From Magnaporthiopsis rhizophila (lineage: Eukaryota > Ascomycota > Sordariomycetes > Magnaporthales > Magnaporthaceae): a stretch of DNA of 64,000 bases. Where the stretch lies: the NCBI GenBank assembly GCA_003049465.1, contig PYSS01000034.1:12419-76418 (forward strand). Reading direction: 5' to 3'. Position 1 is the first letter of the stretch, and each line of letters opens with the position of its first letter. Below, in pieces: positions 24,793 to 36,654 of this stretch. The position numbers were made by a program, and so were the translations under genes. The notes under the pieces were generated by a model, which worked only from the letters and a program-made list of their open reading frames with translations, had not been told where the DNA came from and searched no databases.

Positions 24793-27700
24793 GGATTCCG
24801 TGGCTCGGAGAAAGGTTGGACATGGAAGGCCTCTTTGAGCCGAGACCGGTAGCCGGCCCATATCCACCTGACCTCGGGAAGAGAGCGGCGGCACGCTTCG
24901 GCCCCGCCATGGTTATCCCCTCAAGTGCCGTTGGGTAGATGCCTGTCCGCAAGCCACCTTCGACCAGCCATTGATAATGAGAGCACAAGGATAGGATTTG
25001 GGGATCTTTTCCTCTTTCGGCGGACCTGCATCTAACGGCACTTGAAGGGTATAGGATCAATATCTCCGGGCGATGTCGGCCCCAACGTGACCCCTTTTTC
25101 GGCTCCTTGGCATCCCCTGTTTATAGCTAGCTATATATCCCATGATCACGTCGGAGTTGGGCTCAGGTAGAGTATGCGTTTGTTTCGTTTCTTGTATCGA
25201 ATCTCGGATAGGTGGGCAAAAACAGAGCATGTCGATGAATCCGCGGCTTGGTGATGGCTGACAAACACATGGGTTGGGTTTCCAAGGGCGAACCTTGTAC
25301 CGTAGTATGTTGGCGATTCACCTCTTGAATCGGTGGTGAGCCCGTTTCGTTCGGATGAGACTTGACAGCAGCACGCGCTTGAAACGAGTAAGGAAGGGCC
25401 GATAAGACCATTGCAACTCTGCAAACGGAACGGGCGAAAACATCTGCACCAATGTTCGAGCGAGGTTCAAAGCTGCAAGGACTTGTGTTTTTTTCTTGCA
25501 ACGCATCGTGCCCCGAGCGAGCACACACGTCGGATTTCCCTAGTCCGGCAAGGTGTCCTTGGCGACTTGTCACGGGTACGGCGGCTGCAGGCAAAAGAAA
25601 GTCTAGATACACGACGGGAAAGTGATCACAACGAGCGAATTTCTGCAAGTACGCGTATGCACATGTACCCGTGCGAGCAGCATCCATGTGTATGTGCAGT
25701 AGCTTGCCATGCACGCCGGAGAAACGGGCAAACGAGGTTAAGTCTCTGCTGGCGACCTTGCGCACGTAGTCCGGCCCCAAAGCCTGCGCGGGGCCTTTTG
25801 GTTGCACCGCCAAGTTCCGAAGGCCTGGGCCTGGCCTTGACATCCGTTTTGGTGGGCCGGCCACCCGGGCGGGTTTCAAAAGGGAAGTCCAGCCGGGGAA
25901 ACAAAAAAGGAAGAAAAGGGAAATCGGCAAGGCCGAACGCCTCAGTCTCATCGAGTAACAAGAATTGCCTGGGGAGAGGTTCAACTCCCTTACTCAGCGC
26001 TCTGGCCCGCCCAGGGATCATCGATGACGCTACAGCGTGGGCCACGGCTCTCTTTGGATGGGGCGTGTTTCTGGATGCTGTTTCGATAGAAGTCTGTCTT
26101 TTAGTGGTGAGTAGCGAGTGGCGCGCGATTGGGTTAGAAAGACTGGAGAGACAGACGAGAAGAAAAACAAAGTCAGGCTCATCCCATCTCCCATCCCATC
26201 CCCTTGACGATTTACAAACTGCCGTCGGCTTGGCCAGGTCGCCACGGGGCACGCTCGGAGAATTAAGGTCCCCGGAATCTGTAACCTGGTGAGGAGGAGG
26301 GCGAGGAAAATGACACCGGCTTCCTCCCACGGGAAACCTCCGTCACGCCGCGACTTTTGTTGACGTTGACTGGGGACTGAAAGTGCTGAGTAAGGGTCTT
26401 GGATGTGATTAGCGTCATATCTCGGATAGTCTTCCATCACTTCAGACTGGCTGTGACCGGTAAAACAAGCGAGCCGCCGCCGTCTTGCCCCTGGGAGGGA
26501 TCAGGTTAATTTGTGGATCGGCTGCTGGGAATAGGAGGTGTTTCCCTCCTCGACGTCGACGAGGACGCTCGCAATATCAAAAAATCAAGGCACGGAAGGG
26601 CTCAGGAGGATTCGTCCCCTCCCCTCCAGCCCTGTTTTGGCCTGCCGCGGGCCGGAAGAGGAACCAAACTAGACTGTGCTTTCTGCACATCACATCTCGC
26701 TTGTGTACGACCGGACCAAGAAAAAAAAACATGGAATCCAGGTTGAAGAGGCGCCGAAAACCAGATGAAGGAATCCTTCGGGTAACCTCAACCGTGCGTG
26801 CAAGCGTCGGTTCCTCCAATGATCTCCTGGGCGACAAGGTGTTGAAACCAGGACACAAGATGGGAAGGAGCGCTGGGATGACGTCCTCGACTTGTGGGGG
26901 AGCCAGGGCACTCTTCAGTGGCAATGAAATCAAACCACCTTTTTTTTTTTTTTTTGGTCTGCTTATTTTCTTGGGACCAAGCATCTCGGCACTCCAAAGT
27001 GGAGCGAGGCCCGGGTGTAACGCCGATCCGGATCAAAATAGGTAGGTCACTCCTCACCTTTGTGCGCATGTAAAGTACCTGTCCCTCCATCCACGATAAT
27101 CTGGTAACTGATGTGATTGGGGTTTTGCAACAACAAACCTCAATTTCCTTGTTTCGAAAAAGCCAGCGATGCCCGATTGGGGAGCTTCCGGTCTGCACGA
27201 CCGCATGCGGAGATTTAAGCCAATGCTACACCGACCGACAGGGAGGGCAGATCTCGATTGAGCAACTAACGGGGGAGAGAGGTGGCTGGTTGGGTGTTGA
27301 CGATGCACGACGTGCTGTTACGTGTCAGTGTGGGCGTCAAAATTCTCTGGATTGGGGTTCATTGCAATTGACTGGCTCCGGCTGCACGGCGACTTCGGCT
27401 CCTTGGCACCGTTGTCCCCTTTTTTCTTTTGCGGGCGTTTGCACGGCGGCATCTTCAATGCTGAATTACTCGCGGAGACACCAGTTCTGAAACGAGCCAG
27501 CCCTTTTTCCTTCACCGACACCCGTCTCCTCGCCTCGACTTTCAGCCGGCAGGGGCTCAATGGTGGGCCGCTTTAACGTTTACCTTTTTGCCGCCTCCAG
27601 GCTTGATCGCGCTGGCGGCCCCCCCATATTCGACGAAATTGTGGCGTCGCTGGTCTGCAACGCGGCGGCGTCCAAATCGGCAAACCATTGAAATCAATAG

Positions 27701-29418
27701 CACGAGGCGATTAATGAGGGGACGGCCTGGGAGCGGGCATTGTCACAAACAATGCTGAGTGGCCCGCTTGGGCGAGTGCCCTTCAAAAGTCACGCGCGCG
27801 GTCCAAGTGCAGCGCCCATGTGTTGCTGTTTGCTGTGTGCTTAGTCGCTCGTGCCCGTCGGATCGCGTCCACGGCACCCGAGTCCACGGCCCTCCGCTTG
27901 TATGGAAGCGAAAAACTCACTCCTCATTTTCGACGTCTGGGTCTTGACCTTCCCCTCTTTGTGCTGCATGCCGAGGACTGTATGCATGCAAGCAAGCGCG
28001 GGCTGCCGCATGGAGGATACTAGGTAGGCAGCAGGGATCAAACGGGCCTGAAGGAGCCAAAAAGATTGAGCCAGAGAATAATAAGACAATAAGATTATAG
28101 ATTATAGCAAACGAACGCGCCCTCTAATCGACTCGGCAGAGCCATCGCGAACAACTCGCCGTCGCTGGACAGATCGTGCTGGGGCCATGCTGGCAAGTTG
28201 CCCTGTCCTGGTGCACGGCGGCTGTGCTGCGCCTGTCTGTCCAGCAATAGCACCCCCGCTTCAAGGTGTCGGGTGCTGCTGCAACCAGAACATCATTGAT
28301 TGATCTCAATTGAGCCAGACAGCCGTTCGAAGCTCTGACCCCTGACCCTGACCCCTGACCCACCCTTGTTCCAGTGGGCCCGGAGTGAAGAGCTGCTGTA
28401 TGCAGTGAGGCGCTCTTTCCAAGTTTTACGGTGAATGCACTGCAACCACTGGGGCACACATTTTCTCCCCCTTCTTTCTGGCCTCCACACAACATCCGCA
28501 ACCGGCCAGGCTGTCGCACCATCACGCACGTCAGGAATACCTCCCACCTACGCAATCAGCAGCTGATCCAGGTCTCAGCTTCCTTCTCCCACCCTTTGTT
28601 GCCGTCTCCGGTTTGCCGAATGCCGGTCAGCCGGCGCCCTGGCCGTGCTCGTGCTCGTCCAGCGGCAGTCATCGCATCCAAGACCCAAGCCTCGTGGGCC
28701 TGTGTCAGTGTTTTAGGCGCCCTATCCCTCGGCGGGCCCGGCACGGAGGCGCTGACGCGAGGGCCACCCGCTGCTCAGAGCACATAAAAAAAAAAAAAAA
28801 AGGCACACGGCAGCTTCCTTGCTGCCAGTGCCACCCAAGCAAGCATCCCCTCCCTACCCTCTCCTCCACCCCCGACGTCCGCCATCCGGTCGGCGCATCC
28901 ACCTCATTACAGCAGCGTCCGGCCTGGTCCCCTCCTCATCCACGGCCCCATCGTCGATGCAGGCCCCATAACTACAGCCGCATCACCCACTCCCACTCGG
29001 TCGTGTCTGGGCAGGCAGGCTGGCCTCTTGCTCAGACGCTCGGCTTCTGATCTCCTCCACCCCATCCCCGGTCCGACATCCTGGTATATACCGACTGGCC
29101 TGCCCAGCCCAGCGATATTCTTGTGAGGGTGCTATTCCCGTCCTTCCACGTTATCCCTCGTTTCTTTCTTTCTTTCCGCCCTCCCTCCATCCGGCCGCCT
29201 TCCTTCCGGTCAACCTAAACAAGGTCACCCTCTTTGCGCGGAAAGCATTGAAGTACCATACATGAACCCGGGCGTCTCTCCTCGCCTTGGGACCCTATCA
29301 GACGCGGTTGCTTGGATCCACGGGACGGATTTGCGGCATGGCAGTTTCAACGTCTGCATAGTGCAATATCGAGCCGCCTCTTCGCGCGGCCACACCGCCC
29401 ACCCTCGCACGTCCCGAG
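24793..29418. other. Longest gene-poor stretch, 4.6 kb
   Basis: No recognisable gene. Between 25163 and 26330 three long frames overlap on opposite strands (25163-25984 -, 25411-26292 +, 25626-26330 -); their translations are basic, low in structure and mutually exclusive, and look like chance openness. T(15) near 26940 and A(15) near 28787 are present. The final part is CT-rich and probably the promoter/leader of the gene at 29419. Non-coding transcripts cannot be judged from sequence alone. Confidence 0.5.
29157..29215 (+). promoter_or_regulatory. Pyrimidine-rich promoter/leader tract
   Basis: CT-rich run (CGTTTCTTTCTTTCTTTCCG and continuing) about 200-260 bp above the start codon at 29419. 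Pyrimidine tracts around the transcription start are common in highly expressed filamentous-fungal genes. The assignment is by position and composition only. Confidence 0.35.
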
Positions 29419-32400
29419 ATGGGCAACGTACACTCGGCTGAGGCTCCCAGGAGAGTCACACCCGCGTCGAATAAGCTGGTCAAGGCCCGGATGGCCACCG
29501 CAGCCGCAGCCGCCCTGGCGAGCTCCAATGCCCGTCAGCAGAGCCGCGACGACGCGCTCCCCTCCTCTTCCGGTGCGGCAGGCGAGCGCCGCTTCTCCTT
29601 CTCTCACCCGTTCGGCTTACCACCAGTCTCGCCTTCGGTCCCGTTCCCTGCTCTCGACGTCGACCTCCCGCTTCAACCTGATCCGCTCGACGATGACCCC
29701 GACAACGCAAAAGTCTCGATGGTCGCCGAACCGGTCAAGAAGGAAAGAAGTCTGCGCGGGATTTTTCGGTCGAGATCGTCCTCCAGAACGCAGTCAAAGT
29801 GTCGGGGGAGTCCAGAGAGGAGAAATACCACCACTGCTGCGGATTTACCGCCCCTGCCACCTCTCGAAGGCCAAGGTGTTGCGCCACCCACGAGGCGCAA
29901 CTCCATGCTGGGAGCCAGTGACGCTGTGTACCACGACCGGTCGACTAGGGAGAGGTTCGCTTGCCCCTGAACATTGGAGACACCTCTGTGTGCTCATAGC
30001 GTTGGTGTGTTTTTTTTATGCTCCTGTGCTGACTACCTAAAAAAACAACAAAAAAACCATAGCTGGAACATTGCGGATTCTCGCGTCTCGTGGAACTACA
30101 ATCTCACATCCTACGAAGCCAAACGTCTACTCAACCTCGTACAAGGCGACACCACGGGTATACAGGATGAGATCTCGGCGGCAGCTACGGAGAATAAGTT
30201 CTCGGTGGTTTCCGAGGTGACATGGAAGAGCTCACACCCGCCCCTCGCCGAGAGCACGGCCGGAGCGGCCATCAGCCGAGCCAACTCGGATTTGTCTCTG
30301 TGCACGCCAGTTCGAAGGCGCTCCATCATCCAGACGCCCGGCCTGGCCACTCGAAGGAGCGCCAGCAAAGGGCCACCGCTCAGCAGCCAGCGATACAGCC
30401 ATCCGCCCACCCCGAATCTGTCGCGACAGTGTTCGTTTGACTCGGTCGGCAGTCGCGCGCTGTCGATGCCACCTCTGCCGCCGCGGATGAAGATTTCTGA
30501 TGAGATTCGAGGGCCCGTCACACCCTGCGAAGGGGACTATCAGACCATCGGCGCCTTCAAGCTCGGGACCCTGCGGATTGTAAACGGCAACGCTAGTCCT
30601 GGCGCCGTGAGCCCAGAGCCGGACGAGAAACGGCGGGTCAAGCAGCCAGATGTACCGTCACCTACCCGCAAGGAGTCGAGCTACCTTACGCCGTCCCCCT
30701 CCGTCGGGCCTCAGCGGGCTCGAACAGGGATCCGGCGGGATGTGGACTTGACAATTCGGACTGACGCGCCAATTTCCCCGCCAAACGCCCCTACGGTTGT
30801 TATTCACACGAGCCGACTTCGGCGCAGCCCCACGGCGACGGTGGCCAAGTCGCCTGTGGCTGCATCCTCTTTGTCCCCTTCCCTGCTGCAGGTCAGGAGC
30901 TCGGAGGGAGAAAAAGGGGCTAGTGGGCAGTCCCTGAGCCAAATTCAGTCTAGCCCTTTCTCCATGGCGGGCGGCCCTCCCTACAGCCCGCTGGTGACGA
31001 CGTCGAAAGCCAATGAGCTGGAGGACAACCTGTTTGATGACGACGCGCAGCCCGAGTACTCGACGCCTGAGATCCTCGACCTGCGGCTAGATCCCCACGC
31101 CAAGTCGGAGCCCACAGCCGTGTCTCTGAACGCGGCGAGGCAAGGCGCTCGGGCCGACGACGGGTCTGGATCGATCAACCCGGCTTCGGAGCTATCGCAC
31201 AAGCCGCTGACTAAGACGGACTCGGGATATTGCTCAAACGTCTCGCTGCGCTCGCTGAGGTCTTCGTCTAGACCGCCGCTCCCCGACGGCGATGTGTCGT
31301 GGGGATCCAGCGAAGGAAGGCGCACATCTCTCAGCAGCCCGCTTGGAAACGGTTCTTCGGAGGACCAGAGGCCGTCCGGTATTGTGTTTCCGTCTGCTCC
31401 CCGGAGAGAGCCACCGCCGCCACCTCCGCCCAAGGACTTTCCAAAGTCCTCGCCGGCGGACGTGTCAGGTACTCGAACTGTGTCGCAACCGCCTACGCTT
31501 GACGGCAAGTCCCGTGCCGGAGCTACCACAACCCCAGACAAGGCTACGAGGAGGGCCACCGCGTCTGCCGCCACCGCTAGAACGCGGGCTGTTGCATCCC
31601 GGTCTCCAGACTTGGCCGTTATCTCACCCAGCAGCACCGGTTCGGCTGGGTCGGCTTCCAAGTTGAGCAGTGGCAGCGGTAGCGGCGGCTCACAAAAGGG
31701 AGGAAGATTTCACCGGCTACTGAACCGTGGAAGCTCGGGCCGGTCCCAGGACGCTTCGCCTCCACAGGCAATGCACGTGTCCAAGCGTGCCAGCTCTGCG
31801 TCGGCCAGCCGTGAGGGACACCGGAAGCTGAAAACACACTCTGGGCAGTTTAAGACGAAAGCTAGGAAGCTGGATCTCAAGTCTCAGGCGAGCAAAGACA
31901 CGCTCAAAACCATCATGAGTGTGGGCAGCATGGAGGCGCGTGCAGTCGAGGCTGCACAGAATGGGGAGACGACGCTCGACTCGCCGGGCAAGAACCGAAG
32001 GCACACTTCTTACACGCCTTCGGCCCTCGGTCGGGTTGCCTCGGCCGACGGTGATGAGCGGATGCCGACAAAGCCGAGCCGCAGCCTGAGCATCCCCCGG
32101 AAGCCTCTTCCAGTGCCGAAGGACAGCAACACACCAGCTGTCGACACAGCTCCCGCCTATTTGGCGCCAACCAGCGAGAGCATTGCCCGCAGCAGTTCTA
32201 GATCGCCTGTCATGATCACGCGTAGCCCGTCCAAGATATTCGACAAGGACTACAGGGACGAGCTGCACTTCTCGCCGACCGTGACGGAAATTAGCATCAT
32301 CAGTCCAGTAGCAGTTCCTCCGCCTACCGAGGACGACCAGCCACTGCCGCCCAGTCCTGCGGCGCCAGAGTCCGTGTCACGGAAGAGGGTCGGTGCGACG

Positions 32401-33285
32401 CCGCCACCTGTGAGCATGAGAACGCGCAATCAAGGCAGCCTCAGGGTGCCTGCGCCTCTGCGACCAAAGTCTACATCTCCGACGCGCGCGCAATCTCTGG
32501 TGCTGCCCCGAACGGCCGGCCAGGAACAACATGTCGGCCACGAATCTGTGCATCGCCAAGATGTCCTGCAGGTGCTTACGGTGGCGTCGGGGGATGTGCC
32601 CCAGGCGCCGCTATCGGCTCCGATGCAGCCGCGCAGGTCGATGACTTTGGAGGCGAAGCGGTCGCCGTCCTTTTCTCGAGTTCCGGATTGGCAGGTCAGG
32701 ACGGATCATGATACTTCCCGACGCTCATCTCTGGATGTGCGTCCAGGTGACCCTTTCCAAGCACTGGAGCTGGTGGCGGCGGAACAGGGCCAGAAAATCC
32801 GAAGGCCTTCTAGCGCGCAGCCGGCGGCGCATGTGGTCGCGCAGGGGCAGGTGCCGCAACTGCGTCACCGGGCCAGCTACGACGATCGCACTCGGCGGCA
32901 TATGTCGTATCTCCCACCACAACAGCAGCAGCAGCAGCGTCCAGCTATGCCGTCAACGGATCCTCGGTGGTACCGCCAGTTGAGCGATGCGTATGGGCAG
33001 CCGCAGCAGTACCGCTCCTGGCAAGCGCCGCAGCAGCAACAGCAACAGCACCTGTGGGGGAGGCAGCAGCAGCAGCAGCAGCAGTGGAACCAGTGGCATG
33101 AGCAGCAGAAGTGCTGGGACCAGCAGCAACAAGGGACCCATTCGCGTCCATATGTGACTCGCGGCGGCCATGGGCGCAACAACAGCCTAGGCTCGTCGGA
33201 CGGTCAGGGGCAGTCTGGCGCGCCTTACCGTGTCCTCCACAGCTACAACTCGCCTGCGTACCGACACGCGCCCATCTGGGGATGA
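29419..33285 (+). CDS. Large disordered protein with N-myristoylation signal, 1252 aa
   Basis: Two exons, 29419-29954 and 30063-33285, with a 108-bp intron (donor GTTCGC, weak; branch GCTGAC; acceptor CATAG). Joining restores a frame reading STRE-SWNIADSRVSWNYNL, and phase agrees only with this pair. The N-terminus MGNVHSAE fits the N-myristoylation consensus (Gly2, Ser6), suggesting membrane attachment. A short conserved-looking block, WNYNLTSYEAKRLLNLV, follows the junction. The rest is Ser/Pro/Arg-rich and predicted disordered, with proline runs (PPPPPPPKDFP), many Arg-Ser/Ser-Pro sites typical of kinase targets, and a Gln-rich C-terminus (about the last 120 residues) coded by CAG. I do not recognise a named family; a membrane-associated scaffold is only a guess. 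Protein-level frame is convincing, function unknown. Confidence 0.8.
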
Positions 33286-33399
33286 GGGAGCACTGGTTGC
33301 CAGCCACACTCTCTGATTTTTCAACCTCGTTTGCCATAAAGTGCATACGCTCTATTTACTTGTTTTCTCGACACTCATTGATTCTCTTATTCCGCCTCG

Positions 33400-33400
<1 letters not shown>

Positions 33401-33445
<45 letters not shown>
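33401..33445. repeat. (CA)22 microsatellite
   Basis: Forty-five bases of CA repeat in the 3' flank of the 1252-aa gene, about 115 bp beyond its stop codon. Confidence 0.95.
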
Positions 33446-33447
<2 letters not shown>

Positions 33448-34824
33448 CATCGCCATCAGCTATTTCAACTACTACGGCCTACAGCACCATGAGGCGTCCC
33501 GAAATACAGGGCGGGCCTCTTATTTCCTTTGTGTTTTTTCTACTTCTTTTCATGTTGTCACACTTTGAACTTGAGTATTGATACCACATGGAGCCTTGGT
33601 GGCCGATGTCTTTTTCTTATCTCAGGCATCATGACATATATATACCCCTTCTTGAACATTGGACCATGTATTACAGATACACTGCAATATCTGGCGAGAT
33701 TTGTGTGAAAAGAACTCGCAGAGCTGGCTTTTTGTCCTTTTTGGTCTGTGACGTATTTGAAAGTTACCCTGTCATTTCTTGGACATGGTTTCTGTATTTT
33801 TCTTTCTTTTTGTTTACAAGCGTGACGTTTCCCTCTTTGACCATTCTCTGTTAAACAACGGACAGCTAGCGAACAAAACACGGCAGCAAAGGCAATACCC
33901 AATTGACGGCATTATTTTTGTGCAAAGTTCCGAGACAGGCGTGAGGACATGGTGCGGCAGCCGGAGACGAAAGGCTACAGTAGTCCATCAGACTAGGATG
34001 TAACCACGATTGTAGGGACGCAAGATGGCGCCTGATGTCGAGTGTTTTACCAAAGGGTTGCATGGTACAGCAAGCCAGTAAGTAGACTTCGAGTTCACGT
34101 GAGGCCGTTGGGTTCGGCAGCACCGGGTGGTGGTGGGTGTTATCGGATCTTGGGTTTGCGAGGAACGGAGATATGGCAGCCTGAGACATAAAGTTTGTTG
34201 TGGCAGGAAGAACAGGGATGGAGCGGATAGAAGCGGGCAGGCGGACATGCAAAGCATGAAACCTACACGACGCCTCTGCAGAATACATACCCAACCAAGA
34301 CAGAAAATGGCGGTGGAGAATAAAGCGGGCAGATAAGAGCCCAGCCTCCAGTTTTGTTTGTATTGGATTCACATATACCATAGCCGAGCTTGACGCACGA
34401 GGGGAGACTTGGCAGCGGGATGGGCATCTGGTGACCCCTGTCAGAACACACAGCCTGACCGATCAGCGGGCGCAGGGCGGAGCAGTCGAATGGCGGGCGG
34501 GCGGAGGAGGCCGGCGGGCAGTGTTTGGGTTGGAGCAGGGATGGCCAGGTTTGCCACCTCAGGAAGAGGGAAAAAAGAAAAACAAACAAAAAACAAGACA
34601 AAAAACCGTCGGTTCTCCCTCGCTTTCTCACGAGACCTTGTGCCGCCCCGTGCCCCTCGGTTTCCCGTCGTTCGCCTTTCCACGTGCCCCCAACGACCGT
34701 GGAGGGGTTCGCGGCGAAACGGCAGAGAGAAAACAAGACAAAAAAGCCGCCTGTCCTACGAAAATCAGCACGTCAAAACGAGCAGCCAGCCAATTGTGTA
34801 CCTACGGCTCACGCCCTCACCAAC

Positions 34825-34825
<1 letters not shown>

Positions 34826-34860
<35 letters not shown>

Positions 34861-34869
34861 NAAAAAAAA
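34826..34869. other. A-tract containing an unresolved base (N at 34861)
   Basis: A-run 34826-34858, then GA, one N at 34861, then eight As. The single N in a homopolymer is most simply a contig join or a low-confidence consensus base, so the tract length is not reliable. Confidence 0.9.
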
Positions 34870-34911
34870 CACGAGGCCGTCCGTAACCCTACCGTAAAAA
34901 AAAAAAAAATA

Positions 34912-35904
34912 ATGGCACACCACCTCTTTGCGCGTCGGGCAGAGCCGCCGCATTCGACGTCAACACACCACCACAATCACAACCAGCAGCCGAGCCGGCT
35001 GTTGTCCCTGACGCCGCCCCCGACGACCACGGCGCACAAGCGGTCGGCGCAGCACCGCGTCCTGCAGCGGCGGAGCAGCCCCGCCGTCCTGGCGGCCGCG
35101 GCGGCCGCGCTGGCAGAGGCGGAGGCGGAGGCGGAGGCCGCAGCAGCAGCAGCAGTAAACGAAAACGACACCCCACCATCACCATCACCACCAGCACAGC
35201 AGTCATACCTCGGCGCCGGCGCCCGCTACGACCCTAACCCTGCCGTCTCGTCCCCAGCAACACACCACCACTTTCACCAACACCACCATCATGACCTCGC
35301 CTCGCTCGCCTCATCGTCCCCGACGCCGTCCATCCTCAACGGCAGCGACGCGGCCAGCATCGCCACGACGGCCCGGAACCACAACCCCAACCACCACCAC
35401 CACAACGACAACAACAACAACAACAACAACAACGGATTCGAGTCGCTCTTATCCCACCGCCACCGCCACGACACATCACCACCACCACCTTCCGCTTCGT
35501 CATCATATTACTACTACTACACCTCCGCAACCACAACCCACCACCGTCACCAACCCCGCTCCTCGTCGTCCCTCTGGCTGCTAGGCCGCGACGCGCCCCC
35601 GCCCCGGAGGCGGCTGGTCAAGGAGCCGACGGGCGGGTCGCCGCGTCCGCTGCTCGGGCTCGAGATCAGCGGCCGTGGTGGCCCTGGTGACGACGCCGGC
35701 GAGGACGAGATGGAGCACGAGACGCCCGCCCGTGGTGAACAGAGCAGGACTCGGCAGCAGCAACAACATGTTATGCCGCCGCCGCCGCCGCCGCCGCCAG
35801 CAGCCACATCTGGACTCGGCAGAAGTGGCAGCGGCAGCGGCGGCGGTGCCATGCGCAGGAGGGTCGTCGACCGCCTCATTGCCCTGTACCGCCGCGAGAG
35901 GTGA
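34912..35904 (+). CDS. Low-complexity hypothetical protein, 330 aa
   Basis: Single open frame from ATG at 34912 to TGA. Composition is extreme: Ala/Glu block (residues about 60-80), repeated His clusters (HHHFHQHHHHD), poly-Asn (coded by AAC, near 35407), Tyr5 run, poly-Pro and poly-Gly blocks. The C-terminus ends in a basic helix-like RRRVVDRLIALYRRER. The frame stays open for 1 kb and codon use is GC-rich like the neighbours, which supports a real gene, but low-complexity DNA also opens frames by chance and I recognise no domain. The start could be further upstream only through the A-tract with the N, which is unlikely. An unseen intron near either end is possible. Confidence 0.5.
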   Translation: MAHHLFARRAEPPHSTSTHHHNHNQQPSRLLSLTPPPTTTAHKRSAQHRVLQRRSSPAVLAAAAAALAEAEAEAEAAAAAAVNENDTPPSPSPPAQQSYLGAGARYDPNPAVSSPATHHHFHQHHHHDLASLASSSPTPSILNGSDAASIATTARNHNPNHHHHNDNNNNNNNNGFESLLSHRHRHDTSPPPPSASSSYYYYYTSATTTHHRHQPRSSSSLWLLGRDAPPPRRRLVKEPTGGSPRPLLGLEISGRGGPGDDAGEDEMEHETPARGEQSRTRQQQQHVMPPPPPPPPAATSGLGRSGSGSGGGAMRRRVVDRLIALYRRER

Positions 35905-36654
35905 GGTGGTTATGACTGTACTCTCTTGGTCGGCCGCGCACCATGTCATTTCTCCTGCTTCCTTTGCTCTTGTGTGATTTGTGCTCCTTTCTTTCGCTCA
36001 TGGCTGCTGTTTCTGTTCAAACCTTTCATTACCATCATGGCATAGCATGGCATTCGTTTCATCCCTGCATTTCTTTGCGAAAGAGGCACCGTGATATCAT
36101 CTTACATCTCGGTCTCTCAAATGCACCAGCATGTCAAAAAAAGCATCGCAAAACTGTTTGATCCATTATCGTCGTAAAATCGTTACATATATCCGGCAAA
36201 TCGTTGATCAGACCACACAAACCCAAATGCTGCCAAGTAACGTGCTTTGCTGCCGCCTTTAGCTTCGTCATGTCTAAATCGGATATAAAAAAGAGGACGA
36301 CCAAACGAACCCGCGATATGTCGAAAAAGCAAACAGAAAGCAAAATAAGTAAACAGCAAATGGACGCGAAAAGTTGGGGGAGGATCAAGGTGGAAATGAA
36401 ATGAGACAAAGGAAAACAAGAGGGGAAAGGGGTAGTCCAAAAATCAATCGTAAATCTCGACGCGTCAACCGCCTATCCAACCAATACTCAGTATGATGTT
36501 CCCTCGCTCATGACATGGGGAAAGAGAAAAAGACATTCTTGTGCTTCATGACAAGGCCGTAAACGTAAAATAGAGGCGGATTAAGCCGCAAAGGTGCTCA
36601 GGCTTTTCCCTTGCATCTGCTGTTCCATGTTCCTGAGCAGCTCTCTCTTGCCAT
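35905..36654. other. Convergent intergenic region, 750 bp
   Basis: 3' ends of the + strand low-complexity ORF and the - strand charged protein face each other. AT-richer than the genes, with short frames only. No gene seen. Confidence 0.6.

Larger units (their letters stand above)
33286..34911. other. Intergenic region, 1.6 kb, with CA repeat and a single N
   Basis: Contains (CA)22 at 33401-33445, the A-tract with an unresolved base at 34861, and no recognisable gene. Short frames on both strands lack motifs. Confidence 0.55.

Noticed and set aside
25411..26292. 293-codon + strand frame as a novel gene
   Set aside because: Overlaps two equally long frames on the other strand, has no domain and no start context; chance is more likely.
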